Assembly: GCA_015657435.1 (NCBI GenBank)
Contig: JADLKH010000001.1
Location: 203,813-212,623, forward strand
Origin: Synergistales bacterium
Lineage (GTDB): Bacteria; Synergistota; Synergistia; Synergistales; 79-D21
Length of the DNA: 8,811 bases
Direction: 5' to 3'
The translations under genes were made by a program, and so were the position numbers. A model generated the notes under the pieces. It had not been told where the DNA came from and ran no database searches. It was given only the letters and a program-made list of their open reading frames with translations. Of the stretch, positions 1-6,014 are shown one piece after another; the first letter of the stretch is position 1, and each line of letters begins with the position of its first letter.

Positions 1-312
1 GGGGCGCTTGGGGAACTGTCTCCATTCCTGGTGAAGGTTTCAGGCGACAGCATGGTTGGAATTCCGGACGGTGCTGAAATGTTCTGCAACCCGAACGAGG
101 AGATCCGTACGGGCGATTACGCGATTTGCTGCATCGACGGGAAGTGGATGGTAAGGGGAATAATCTGGAGACGCGATGGATCCTTGGAACTACGGCCAAC
201 GAATGGGGAGTATCATCCCATCATCGTCGCGAGGGAGGACTTGAATTCCGGATGGGCAAAGATCCTTGCAAAAGTGATGTGGGTCAGACAGGGCTTGCCT
301 AAATTTATCTGA
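1..312 (+). CDS. LexA/CI-like S24 peptidase domain of a repressor, 5' partial
   Basis: The frame is open from base 1 to the TGA at 310-312, giving about 103 C-terminal residues; the DNA-binding N-terminus lies outside the window. The stretch VSGDSM (Ser codon 49-51) is the nucleophile motif of peptidase family S24, the self-cleavage domain of LexA, lambda CI and many phage repressors. The rest follows LexA: a GDYAI strand, then the strand that normally carries the catalytic lysine, then LELRPTNGEYHPI, equivalent to VELLPENSEFKPI of LexA. At the lysine position this protein has Arg (AGG, 154-156; local residues WMVRGI), so the Ser-Lys dyad looks altered. Seen: motif and substitution. Known: S24 repressors control SOS or prophage genes and are inactivated by RecA-stimulated self-cleavage. 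Inferred: a prophage or island regulator, possibly non-cleaving. The listed GTG at 31 is only the first start-like codon inside the window, not the real start. Confidence 0.85.
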   Translation, partial: GALGELSPFLVKVSGDSMVGIPDGAEMFCNPNEEIRTGDYAICCIDGKWMVRGIIWRRDGSLELRPTNGEYHPIIVAREDLNSGWAKILAKVMWVRQGLPKFI

Positions 313-320
313 AAAGGATC

Positions 321-350
321 GCCCCCTCCAGCTGAAGGGCCGGAGAGGGC
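321..350 (+). terminator. Possible weak terminator hairpin after the repressor gene
   Basis: Bases 321-329 (GCCCCCTCC) can pair with 342-350 (GGAGAGGGC) with one C-A mismatch, around a 12-base loop. The hairpin starts 9 bases after the repressor stop codon. No T-run follows on the plus strand, so intrinsic termination would be poor. Confidence 0.3.
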
Positions 351-443
351 AAGTAGAACATAAAAGAGAATCATCTCTCTATGATGGATCGTCGTATTAT
401 ATATAGTCAATCAAGAGATCCCTGATTTTTCGATTACCTGGCA

Positions 444-450
444 AGGGAGG
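444..450 (+). promoter_or_regulatory. Ribosome binding site for the membrane protein gene
   Basis: AGGGAGG lies 10 bases before the first of two adjacent ATG codons (461 and 464). It supports a start at one of these two and shows that the short gene is likely translated. Confidence 0.6.
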
Positions 451-460
451 CAAAAATCCA

Positions 461-904
461 ATGATGAAGCACTGGAAGGCCTTTCCCGGTGTCGGCGTGA
501 TCATGTTCGTTGCCATCATCTACCTCATTTTCAGCTTCACCTACCAACCTATCGAAACAAATGCAAAGCAGATCACCGCTGACGCCGAGCAGGCGATAAA
601 CAAACCCATTGAACAAAAAGAGAAGGCCATAATGAGCGGATACGATCGCGGGACTTCAACGGATGCCTATGAAATGGCTAAAATCTTTGTTTTAAACACG
701 CTGAAAGCGCCAGCCACCGCGCAGTTTGCCCCGTTCAATAAGAGGGATATCAAGACTACCCCTGGCTTAAAATGGTCTATCTCTGGCTATGTTGATGCCC
801 AAAATGGCTTTGGAGCCTTGATCAGAAGCTGGTTCAAGGTGGACATGACCTATAAGGGGAATGGCACTTATAGGGTCGATGATTTGCGCTTATCGGAGCA
901 GTAA
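461..904 (+). CDS. Small membrane-anchored protein of unknown function
   Basis: This 147-residue protein has a short basic N-terminus, then a hydrophobic segment at about residues 9-27 (GVGVIMFVAIIYLIFSFTY) that should act as an uncleaved membrane anchor. A polar, charged linker (about 30-60) and a soluble C-terminal domain (about 65-147) follow. The domain contains the stretch LNTLKAPATAQFAPF and later SGYVDAQNGFGALIRSWF, with a final YRVDDLRL. From memory, this pattern of 'LKAPATAKF' plus 'GYVDAQNSFGA' recurs in small uncharacterised exported or membrane proteins of prophages and bacterial chromosomes, but I cannot name a function. It lies 16 bases before the nuclease gene in the same direction, so the two are probably co-transcribed. 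Base composition is more A/T-rich than the genes to the right, which fits recent acquisition. Confidence 0.75.
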   Translation: MMKHWKAFPGVGVIMFVAIIYLIFSFTYQPIETNAKQITADAEQAINKPIEQKEKAIMSGYDRGTSTDAYEMAKIFVLNTLKAPATAQFAPFNKRDIKTTPGLKWSISGYVDAQNGFGALIRSWFKVDMTYKGNGTYRVDDLRLSEQ

Positions 905-920
905 TAGTCTAGTGACGACC

Positions 921-1874
921 ATGAAGAATAAAGACAAGGGAACGGAATTCGAAGAACTAATTACAGTAATCCACAAGAAAATAGACAAAGATGCCGACGT
1001 CCAGATGGACCAAAGGATTAAAGGAGTCAATTCCAAAATTGACCGCCAAGTAGACGTCCTTCTTACCACCCGACTTTGCTTATATCCACTGAAAGTCGCC
1101 ATAGAGTGCAAGAACCTAAAAAGGCGAGTGGATGTCGGCGTCGTGGATGGTTTTATAGGGAAGTTGAAAGATATCGAGGCAAACAAAGGCATCCTGATTT
1201 CCAAATCGGGATTTACAAAAGGCGCGATTAACCTTGCCAAGGAAAACCAGATCGCCCTGTTGGGCTATCGGCAAGCCGTAGAAGTAGACTGGAATCGCTT
1301 CACGGCAAACGAGAGCTGGATTAAGATATACCACATAGAAACCGATTTGCCATCTCTTAACGTAACGGTTGTATATGAATCCGTCACCCCAAACGAAATG
1401 CAGAACATACATGAGAGGGATTTTCGGCTTTTCGATAGAAAAGGAAAAGAAGTAGGGACATTCCGAGACATTAGAAAAACACTAATTGCCGAGGGGAAGC
1501 GCTACATCGGGAAATTTTGGGTTGAAGCTGAACCCGAGACAGATATATATATTGAGACGCAGGGTAAACCGAGAAAAGTGGTCTCCTTTTCGTGCACGGG
1601 AGTAAATACCGCATATCTATATACGGTTAATCTGTTTCTCGAAAAGGGACAGATGCTAGAAACTCCGGGCGATGGAACGGTATTTTATGAGGAGATGGAA
1701 ACAAAGCCTATCGATATGGAAGTTTTATTGCGAGACCAGCGCCCTTATGTTATCAAGACTCAAGAAGAAATGGACAAAATGCTTGGCGGGCTACAAACCC
1801 GCCACCTCCCCTACGATGAAAAAAAGTGGCGCTTCTTGAAAATGACCATGCGGAACACCAAGGCAATCTTGTAA
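921..1874 (+). CDS. Mrr-like PD-(D/E)XK restriction endonuclease family protein
   Basis: From ATG 921 the product is 317 residues and starts KGTEFEELITVIHKKI, typical of the N-terminus of Mrr-type nuclease domains. The catalytic signature is RQVDVL (Asp45) followed by AIECKN (Glu62, Lys64), the D-Xn-ExK core of the PD-(D/E)XK superfamily. GILISKSGFTKGAINLAKENQIALLGY (88-116) is the conserved later part of the same fold. Known: Mrr-type enzymes cut foreign or methylated DNA. The C-terminal half (about 125-317) matches nothing I recognise and lacks an obvious helix-turn-helix, so target choice is unknown. The start is uncertain: the frame is open back to ATG 861, inside the previous gene, and GTG 912 has a GGAG (895-898) at a usable distance. 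I prefer 921 because the conserved domain begins right there. Located at the edge of a putative integrated element, it is a likely defence cargo gene. Confidence 0.8.
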   Translation: MKNKDKGTEFEELITVIHKKIDKDADVQMDQRIKGVNSKIDRQVDVLLTTRLCLYPLKVAIECKNLKRRVDVGVVDGFIGKLKDIEANKGILISKSGFTKGAINLAKENQIALLGYRQAVEVDWNRFTANESWIKIYHIETDLPSLNVTVVYESVTPNEMQNIHERDFRLFDRKGKEVGTFRDIRKTLIAEGKRYIGKFWVEAEPETDIYIETQGKPRKVVSFSCTGVNTAYLYTVNLFLEKGQMLETPGDGTVFYEEMETKPIDMEVLLRDQRPYVIKTQEEMDKMLGGLQTRHLPYDEKKWRFLKMTMRNTKAIL

Positions 1875-1898
1875 CCCCGTTCCCGATGCAAGAGAGAT

Positions 1899-1919
1899 AC
1901 CGTACAAGAAACCGTACAA
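1899..1919 (+). repeat. Direct repeat ACCGTACAA, two copies
   Basis: ACCGTACAA occurs at 1899-1907 and again at 1911-1919, a 12-base period, about 60 bases from the tRNA-like core. Short direct repeats beside an attachment core can be arm-type binding sites of a tyrosine recombinase or sites for an excisionase. That role is inferred from position only. Confidence 0.4.
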
Positions 1920-1979
1920 CCGGCAAGACTTGAATTCCGGCATATCTTTGCTATTGCAGCCTTCGGAAAGGTTCAGTTA

Positions 1980-1999
1980 GAATCCTCTGCCCTCCGCCA
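1980..1999 (+). other. Putative attachment site: 3' end of a serine-type tRNA
   Basis: The bases GAATCCTCTGCCCTCCGCCA look like the end of a class II tRNA: T-loop GAAT, T-stem 3' side CCTCT, acceptor 3' side GCCCTCC, discriminator G and encoded CCA. This closely resembles tRNA-Ser ends. No matching 5' half (GGAGGGC start, D-arm, anticodon) exists upstream. The T-arm side diverges exactly here: TTC and GAAT are separated by an extra AGTTA, so this is a fragment and not a gene. Known: phages and islands often integrate at tRNA 3' ends and leave such a duplicate at the far junction. Inferred: everything to the left is the element. The intact tRNA and the integrase gene would lie beyond the left edge. 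Confidence 0.55.
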
Positions 2000-2067
2000 G
2001 GAATCGGGGCGATTGAAGCGGTTGCGACGAAGATCTTCGTCGCAACCGCTTTCCTCTTGCCTGGCGG
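1994..2067. repeat. Outer inverted repeat CCGCCAGG / CCTGGCGG enclosing the palindrome
   Basis: CCGCCAGG at 1994-2001 and its complement CCTGGCGG at 2060-2067 flank the perfect palindrome, with unpaired arms of 14 and 8 bases. The left copy overlaps the tRNA-like CCA end. A larger two-tier hairpin or cruciform is therefore possible. Confidence 0.5.
2016..2051. terminator. 36-bp perfect palindrome, probable bidirectional terminator
   Basis: AAGCGGTTGCGACGAAGA (2016-2033) is followed with no spacer by its exact reverse complement (2034-2051), centred on AGATCT. The arms are 18 bp; in RNA a loop of about four bases would form within the centre. The stem ends in TT followed by TCCTCTT, a weak U-tract. 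It starts 17 bases after the tRNA-like CCA, the usual place for a tRNA terminator, and it also insulates the nuclease unit from the sensor. A protein binding site or cruciform is an alternative reading. Confidence 0.6.
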
Positions 2068-2080
2068 CCCGGCATGGCGG

Positions 2081-2109
2081 TTCACAGTTGCGACTCAATG
2101 CCTTAAACT
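2081..2109 (+). promoter_or_regulatory. Candidate sigma-70 type promoter upstream of the sensor
   Basis: TTCACA at 2081-2086 differs from the -35 consensus at one base, and TAAACT at 2104-2109 matches four of six -10 positions, with a 17-base spacer. It points toward the sensor remnant that begins about 30 bases downstream. The assignment rests on sequence resemblance only. Confidence 0.35.
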
Positions 2110-2134
2110 AAGGTGACCATTCCGCCGGCGAGAA

Positions 2135-2523
2135 TTGGGAGGCCAGGACCTCTTGGGCGACTTTCTGATATTCGACACCTCAAGCGAACCTCTTTACCTC
2201 CCCGCGCGCCCTCCCGACCGAGAAGGGTGTTGCGAGTCATGCCCCCGAACCGCCCGGTCTTTTGAAGACCTGACAAACTTCCTGTCCCGGGAGACTTCGA
2301 GACCATCCTTTTCCGGACTTCCTCTGCGACTCCGGAGGATACCCTCACCCGCATCAAGGATCTTTGCCCCGAAATCCCGCTCATCTTCCTGTTCGACGCG
2401 AACCAGGGCCCATTCGCTCGAGAAGTCCTCGGCAAAGGGGTTCATGCCTGCGTTTGTGAGGAAGGTCTGACTTGGGAAAATCTCCAGGGAGCTATTCATA
2501 GCGCATTCGGCTTCAAGCGGATT
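2135..2523 (+). pseudogene. Degenerate receiver (REC) domain remnant, 5' part of the sensor
   Basis: In the frame leading directly into the next entry, bases from 2293 read DFETILFRTSSATPEDTLTR, then IKDLCPEIPLIFLFDANQ, then VLGKGVHACVCEEGLTWENL and AIHSAFGFKRILEEN. This is the second half of a response-regulator receiver domain joined to a coiled coil. That frame has no ATG, GTG or TTG between the TGA at 2263-2265 and TTG 2524, so it cannot be started there. The first half of the receiver seems to lie in another frame: from TTG 2135 it reads GDFLIFDTSSEPLYL and later RSFEDLTNFLSRE, joining the second part if one base is missing near 2291-2293 (SRE then DFETILF). The 2170-2260 part fits a receiver poorly and may carry further indels. 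The phosphoacceptor position (FETILFRTSS, where family members have LLD) holds Arg, so the domain was probably a non-phosphorylated receiver even when intact. Sequencing error is an alternative cause. Confidence 0.6.
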
Positions 2524-3558
2524 TTGGAGGAAAACGCCTCACTCCGGCAAGAACTTGCTGAAACCCGGCTTGACGTGGAAATGCACCGAAAGGCTTACCG
2601 AAGGCTCTCCGACGACCTGCGCTCGGCCGTCAAATCTCTTGCCTGCATGGGCGAATTCAATCGACTTTTCTTCCACGCGACGGACGAGCCCTCGACGGTC
2701 CGCAACTTTTGCCGTGCCCTCATCAAGGGACACGGCTACCGCATGGCCTGGGTTGCGCGTCCCGAAGAAACACCCGACGGACTGGAACTTGTCCCCATCT
2801 CCCATGCGGGAGACGAACGGGGTTTTCTTTCACAATCCTTCCGCAGCGGGGGGGAGCTTCACGCGCTCGTTGAAGGACACCCCTGGGTCATACAGGACAT
2901 CCGGCGGGAAGCCGCCCATCTTCCCTGGAGCGGCAGGGCTCTCGAAAGGCGCTATCGCTCCGTGGCGGCAATCCCCTTCAGTGTCGGCGGACAGCCGCCC
3001 ACAAGGGTCCTCTGCGTTTTCGCCGAAAAAGCCGGGGCCTTTTCGGCCGACAGACTTGCCATGCTGGTCGACATGACCAAGATGCTTTCCGCCGGGCTCC
3101 GGGTCCTGGAGGAAAAGACCCGCCGACAGGCCAACGAGGCCATCCTGGACCTGATGAGCCGGGCTGTTGAGACTTCCGTCAGCGGCTTCGTCATCTTCAG
3201 CATCGAACAAGGCATCCAGTACGCGAACAACGCGGCTCTCGTCCTTGCGGGCTATGCCTGCCAGGAGGAAGTGCTTGGCTGTCCCTACCGGAACTTCGTC
3301 CTGGAGAACGAGAAGACTCCCGAGGTCCTCGTTACGGTCTTCCACGGAGGAAACTGGACGGGCGAGTGCGATCTCATCAGGAAGGACGGGAGCCTCCGTG
3401 AAGTTTTCTGCAGCGTGAGCGCGGTTCGAAAGGAGGGGAAGAAGCCCCTTCCATCCTCGTTTCCTTCACCGACATCAGCGAAAAGCGGAAAACGGAACAC
3501 GCTCTGCACGAATCAAGGGCACTCTACGAGGCGATCATCCAGGACCAGACGGACATGA
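2524..3558 (+). CDS. Sensor fragment: coiled coil, GAF, PAS (frameshifted gene, middle part)
   Basis: The 344-residue reading frame from TTG 2524 is not likely an independent gene, because homologous coding sequence continues upstream (receiver) and downstream (PAS, HD-GYP). Residues 1-35 are a charged coiled coil. Residues about 40-195 are a GAF domain starting MGEFNRLFFHATDEPSTVRN, with GYRMAWV and the late RVLCVFAEKAGAFSADRL. Residues about 205-304 are a PAS domain with SGFVIFSIEQGIQYANNAAL and IRKDGSLREVFCSVSAV. After KEG (about residue 305, base 3438) the product becomes Ser/Arg-rich nonsense. The natural continuation APSILVSFTDISEKRKTEHA is in the frame one base back. A single base lost from the G run at 3435-3438 explains this. 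The out-of-frame tail ends at TGA 3556-3558. GAF and PAS modules sense small ligands or redox state and feed the HD-GYP output. Read it as part of a broken or split gene. Confidence 0.75.
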   Translation: MEENASLRQELAETRLDVEMHRKAYRRLSDDLRSAVKSLACMGEFNRLFFHATDEPSTVRNFCRALIKGHGYRMAWVARPEETPDGLELVPISHAGDERGFLSQSFRSGGELHALVEGHPWVIQDIRREAAHLPWSGRALERRYRSVAAIPFSVGGQPPTRVLCVFAEKAGAFSADRLAMLVDMTKMLSAGLRVLEEKTRRQANEAILDLMSRAVETSVSGFVIFSIEQGIQYANNAALVLAGYACQEEVLGCPYRNFVLENEKTPEVLVTVFHGGNWTGECDLIRKDGSLREVFCSVSAVRKEGKKPLPSSFPSPTSAKSGKRNTLCTNQGHSTRRSSRTRRT

Positions 3559-5315
3559 TCCTGCGGTTCCTTCCGGAAACCCTCGAAATCACGTATGCCA
3601 ATGTGCCCTATGCCCGCTATTATGGAAAAATGCCGAAGGATTTCATCGGACAGACCTTCAAATGCCGCTATTCGGCCGACGAGGAAATTCGCATCCGGGA
3701 ACACCTTCGAAGCCTGACGCCGGAAAACCCGGTTCGTCAAATCGAGGAACAGGTCTTCTTGCCGAACGGGGAAACGCGATGGCAGCACTGGATCGACCGA
3801 GGCATCTTCGACTCCTCCGGGAAACTCGTGAAAGTTCAGGGCGTCGGCCGTGACATCACGGATCTGAAGGCGATCCAGGAGGAATTACTGCAGGAGAAGA
3901 GAAGACTTGAAATGTTTTTTGCGAATTCTCCCGACGGGATTGTCTTCTGCTCGGCGGAACAGATCGTCGAAACCGCGAACGACGCCTTCCTGAAACTGTT
4001 CGGATACGCAGAGAACGAGGTGCGGGGCCGTCATATCGACGAGCTTCTGGAGGAACCGCCGGAACAGCGGGAAGCGGCCAGAGAATTGAACCGGGCCACG
4101 GAAGACGGCGTCACCCGCACTCTTGAAGCGACGCGCATCGGGAAAAACGGGCGTCCTCTGTTCGTGTCCGTTTCGGTGATCCCTCGAACCGAGCCTGACG
4201 GGCGGATCACCGGAACCTATGCCATCTACCGGGATCTGACGGAACGCCGGCAAAAGGAAGAGGCCTTGAAGATCAGCAACACCATCATCGAGGGGAGCCC
4301 CGCCGTGGTCTTCCGATGGAAGGCCGAAAAGGGATGGCCGATCGAATACGTCTCCGAGAACATCGGGCAGTTCGGCTACTCGCCCGAAGAACTGACCTCT
4401 TCGGGGTTTCTTTATTCGTCGATCATCAATCCGGAAGATCTTGCACGGGTCGAGAGCGAAGCTTCCCGCTTCGATTCTCAGCGAAGCGATTCCTTCTGCC
4501 ACCAGTACCGGATCGTCATGAAAAACGGCCAGAACCGCTGGGTCGTCGAGCGAAACCGTGCGGAGCGGGACGAATCGGGGCTGCTGCTTTATCACTTTGG
4601 CGTCGTCATGGACGACACGGAGCGAAGGCTGGCCGAAATGGAGGCCAGGAAGAACCACGAAGCCCTCCAACAAAGCCTTCGCCAGCTCGAAACCTCATTC
4701 AGGAAAACCATCGAGGTTCTTTCCTCAACCACCGAAGCACGGGATCCCTATACCGCCGGCCACCAGAGAAAGGTGGCCATCCTCTCCGAGGCCATCGCCA
4801 AGCGGATGGGACTGCCCGAAAAAACCTGCGAAGGGGTCTACCTTGCGGCCATGGTCCATGATGTCGGGAAAATCTCGATCCCGGCCGAACTCCTGAGCAA
4901 ACCATCGAAGCTGAACGAGGTCGAGCGGGCCCTGATCATGACTCACCCGGAGTCGGCCTATGAGATCCTCAAGAACGTCGACTCTCCCTGGAGCCTGGCC
5001 GAGATCGTCCGACAGCATCACGAAAGGCTGGATGGAAGCGGATATCCCCTCGGGCTTAGCGGGGCGGAAATTCTGCCGGAAGCCCGCATCATCGCTGTTG
5101 CCGACGTTTTCGAAGCCGTCGCTTCCGACCGTCCCTACCGGCCCGGGTTGGGCCTGAAGGCGGCCATGGCTGCCCTCGAAGCCGGAAAAGGGACGGAGTT
5201 CGATCCCAAAGTGGTGGAAACGTGCCGAAGCCTCCTGAATGACGGATTCGAATTCGATGGAAAAAGCTCGCGAAACCAGAACCCGACTGAAAGCGAAGGA
5301 TCCCTTCATGCCTGA
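3555..5315 (+). CDS. PAS-PAS-PAS-HD-GYP cyclic di-GMP phosphodiesterase (3' part of the sensor)
   Basis: From ATG 3555 the product is 586 residues. PAS domains lie at about 1-102 (ends [14 protein letters not shown]), 118-230 (ends [12 protein letters not shown]) and 240-358 (ends [11 protein letters not shown]). A coiled coil (358-382) leads to an HD-GYP domain (383-565). The catalytic set is present: GHQ His403, HD pair 435-436 in [12 protein letters not shown] His464, HH 488-489, DGSGYP 493-498 and Asp517 in IAVADVFEA. Known: HD-GYP enzymes hydrolyse cyclic di-GMP, a second messenger controlling motility and biofilm formation. The coding frame continues upstream of 3555 to about 3439, so ATG 3555 was an internal Met of a longer protein, and the first PAS lacks only its N-terminal cap. 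ATG overlaps the stop of the preceding frame (ATGA), with AGGA about 10 bases upstream, so coupled re-initiation is possible. There is no transmembrane segment, so it is cytoplasmic. The 3' end overlaps the cyclophilin gene by 8 bases. Confidence 0.85.
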   Translation: MILRFLPETLEITYANVPYARYYGKMPKDFIGQTFKCRYSADEEIRIREHLRSLTPENPVRQIEEQVFLPNGETRWQHWIDRGIFDSSGKLVKVQGVGRDITDLKAIQEELLQEKRRLEMFFANSPDGIVFCSAEQIVETANDAFLKLFGYAENEVRGRHIDELLEEPPEQREAARELNRATEDGVTRTLEATRIGKNGRPLFVSVSVIPRTEPDGRITGTYAIYRDLTERRQKEEALKISNTIIEGSPAVVFRWKAEKGWPIEYVSENIGQFGYSPEELTSSGFLYSSIINPEDLARVESEASRFDSQRSDSFCHQYRIVMKNGQNRWVVERNRAERDESGLLLYHFGVVMDDTERRLAEMEARKNHEALQQSLRQLETSFRKTIEVLSSTTEARDPYTAGHQRKVAILSEAIAKRMGLPEKTCEGVYLAAMVHDVGKISIPAELLSKPSKLNEVERALIMTHPESAYEILKNVDSPWSLAEIVRQHHERLDGSGYPLGLSGAEILPEARIIAVADVFEAVASDRPYRPGLGLKAAMAALEAGKGTEFDPKVVETCRSLLNDGFEFDGKSSRNQNPTESEGSLHA

Positions 5316-5946
5316 GAAACCCGGCCGGCACCGTCTTCTTTTCCTCGCCCTGCTTGCGGCTGGTATAATGATCGCCGCAGCCTGGACAAGCTTCAGGCCG
5401 CAACAGGCTCCGAAAGAAGGAAAAATCGACTCCCTGGGAGGAATCACCATGATCAGGTTTGAGACCAGTAAGGGCGACATCGTTCTCGCCCTGGACACCG
5501 AAAAGGCCCCGGAAACCGCGGCAAACTTCATCCAATACGTCAGGGACGGACACTACGACGGAACCGTCTTCCATCGCGTCATCAACGGCTTCATGATTCA
5601 GGGAGGCGGATTCGACAAGGACATGAATCAGAAGGAAACCCGCCTTCCCATCAAAAACGAGGCCGACAACGGGCTGAAGAACGAGGCGTACACGATCGCC
5701 ATGGCCCGGACTTCGGATCCGCACTCGGCGACGGCCCAGTTTTTCATCAACGTCAAGGACAACGATTTCCTGAACTTCTCGTCTCGCAGCCCCCAGGGGT
5801 GGGGGTACGCCGTGTTCGGCAAGGTGGCGGAGGGGCGTGAAGTGGTTGATGCCATCAAGTCCGTGAAAACCGGCAACCGAGGATTTCACCAGGATGTCCC
5901 CGTCGAACCCGTGGTCATCCTCAAGGCCTCCATCGTCGAACAGTGA
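5308..5946 (+). CDS. ppiB: Cyclophilin-type peptidyl-prolyl cis-trans isomerase, probably with two starts
   Basis: From ATG 5308 the protein has 212 residues: a basic N-terminus, a hydrophobic stretch [17 protein letters not shown] (about 10-26) acting as signal or anchor, a polar linker, and a complete cyclophilin domain from residue 48. The domain tracks E. coli PpiB closely: [83 protein letters not shown] and [11 protein letters not shown]. The active-site Arg (FHR), Phe/Met/Gln (FMIQGG) and AQFFIN residues are present. ATG 5308 has GAAGGA seven bases upstream. ATG 5449, preceded by GGGAGGA at six bases, would give a 165-residue cytoplasmic form, the usual PpiB length. Known: the enzyme speeds proline isomerisation during folding. 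A frame-open ATG at 5239 is too deep in the HD-GYP gene to be preferred. The 8-base overlap suggests co-transcription with the sensor. Confidence 0.9.
   Translation: MPEKPGRHRLLFLALLAAGIMIAAAWTSFRPQQAPKEGKIDSLGGITMIRFETSKGDIVLALDTEKAPETAANFIQYVRDGHYDGTVFHRVINGFMIQGGGFDKDMNQKETRLPIKNEADNGLKNEAYTIAMARTSDPHSATAQFFINVKDNDFLNFSSRSPQGWGYAVFGKVAEGREVVDAIKSVKTGNRGFHQDVPVEPVVILKASIVEQ
5436..5442 (+). promoter_or_regulatory. Internal ribosome binding site within the cyclophilin gene
   Basis: GGGAGGA lies six bases before the in-frame ATG at 5449, exactly where the cytoplasmic cyclophilin domain ([12 protein letters not shown]) begins. It is at least as strong as the site before ATG 5308 and supports a second, leaderless product. 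Confidence 0.6.
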
Positions 5947-5949
5947 ACT

Positions 5950-5991
5950 AAATCGGGGGATCCGACCTTGACGGGTCGGATCCCCCGATTT
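5950..5991. terminator. Strong hairpin terminator between convergent ppiB and glgB
   Basis: AAATCGGGGGATCCGACC (5950-5967) pairs perfectly over 18 bp with 5974-5991, leaving a 6-base loop. It starts 4 bases after the ppiB stop and ends 23 bases before the glgB stop. The A-run on one flank and T-run on the other let it work for both converging genes. Confidence 0.85.
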
Positions 5992-6014
5992 GCGTGTCGG
6001 CCGATCGGGCTTTT

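Larger units (their letters stand above)
313..460. other. AT-rich intergenic region, probable promoter area of the two-gene unit
   Basis: This stretch separates the repressor gene from the membrane protein gene. It begins with an imperfect hairpin (321-350) and becomes A/T-rich, with TATTATATATA around 395-405 that could serve as a -10 region. I see no convincing -35 box at the right distance. AGAGA-ATCA-TCTCT around 366-379 is a small inverted repeat that could be an operator for the upstream repressor, but this is only suggestive. A strong ribosome binding site ends the region. Confidence 0.35.
1875..2134. other. Non-coding boundary between integrated element and chromosome
   Basis: No gene is supported on either strand here. 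In order the stretch holds a 9-base direct repeat, a match to a tRNA 3' end, a 36-bp perfect palindrome nested in an outer inverted repeat, and a promoter-like pair of boxes leading to the sensor remnant. By eye, composition changes from A/T-richer on the left to GC-rich on the right across this stretch. Confidence 0.6.

Noticed and set aside
238..1940. 14-base repeat GACTTGAATTCCGG at 238-251 and 1927-1940
   Set aside because: One copy is inside the repressor coding sequence and the other in the boundary region; the spacing and context give no att-like logic, and one such match is close to chance level plus composition.
1880..1999. A complete tRNA gene ending at 1999
   Set aside because: No 5' acceptor GGAGGGC, D-arm or anticodon arm can be found upstream, and the T-loop is broken by AGTTA; only the 3' end is present.
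2113..2265. Short plus-strand frame from GTG 2113 to TGA 2263 as a separate small gene
   Set aside because: It is Arg/Pro-rich, has no ribosome binding site, and overlaps the receiver remnant; it looks like an out-of-frame reading.
3430..3450. Programmed -1 frameshift site
   Set aside because: No in-phase X-XXY-YYZ slippery heptamer or strong downstream stem is visible, and the gene has a second break upstream; a lost base or sequencing error is simpler. It is kept only as a possibility in the findings.
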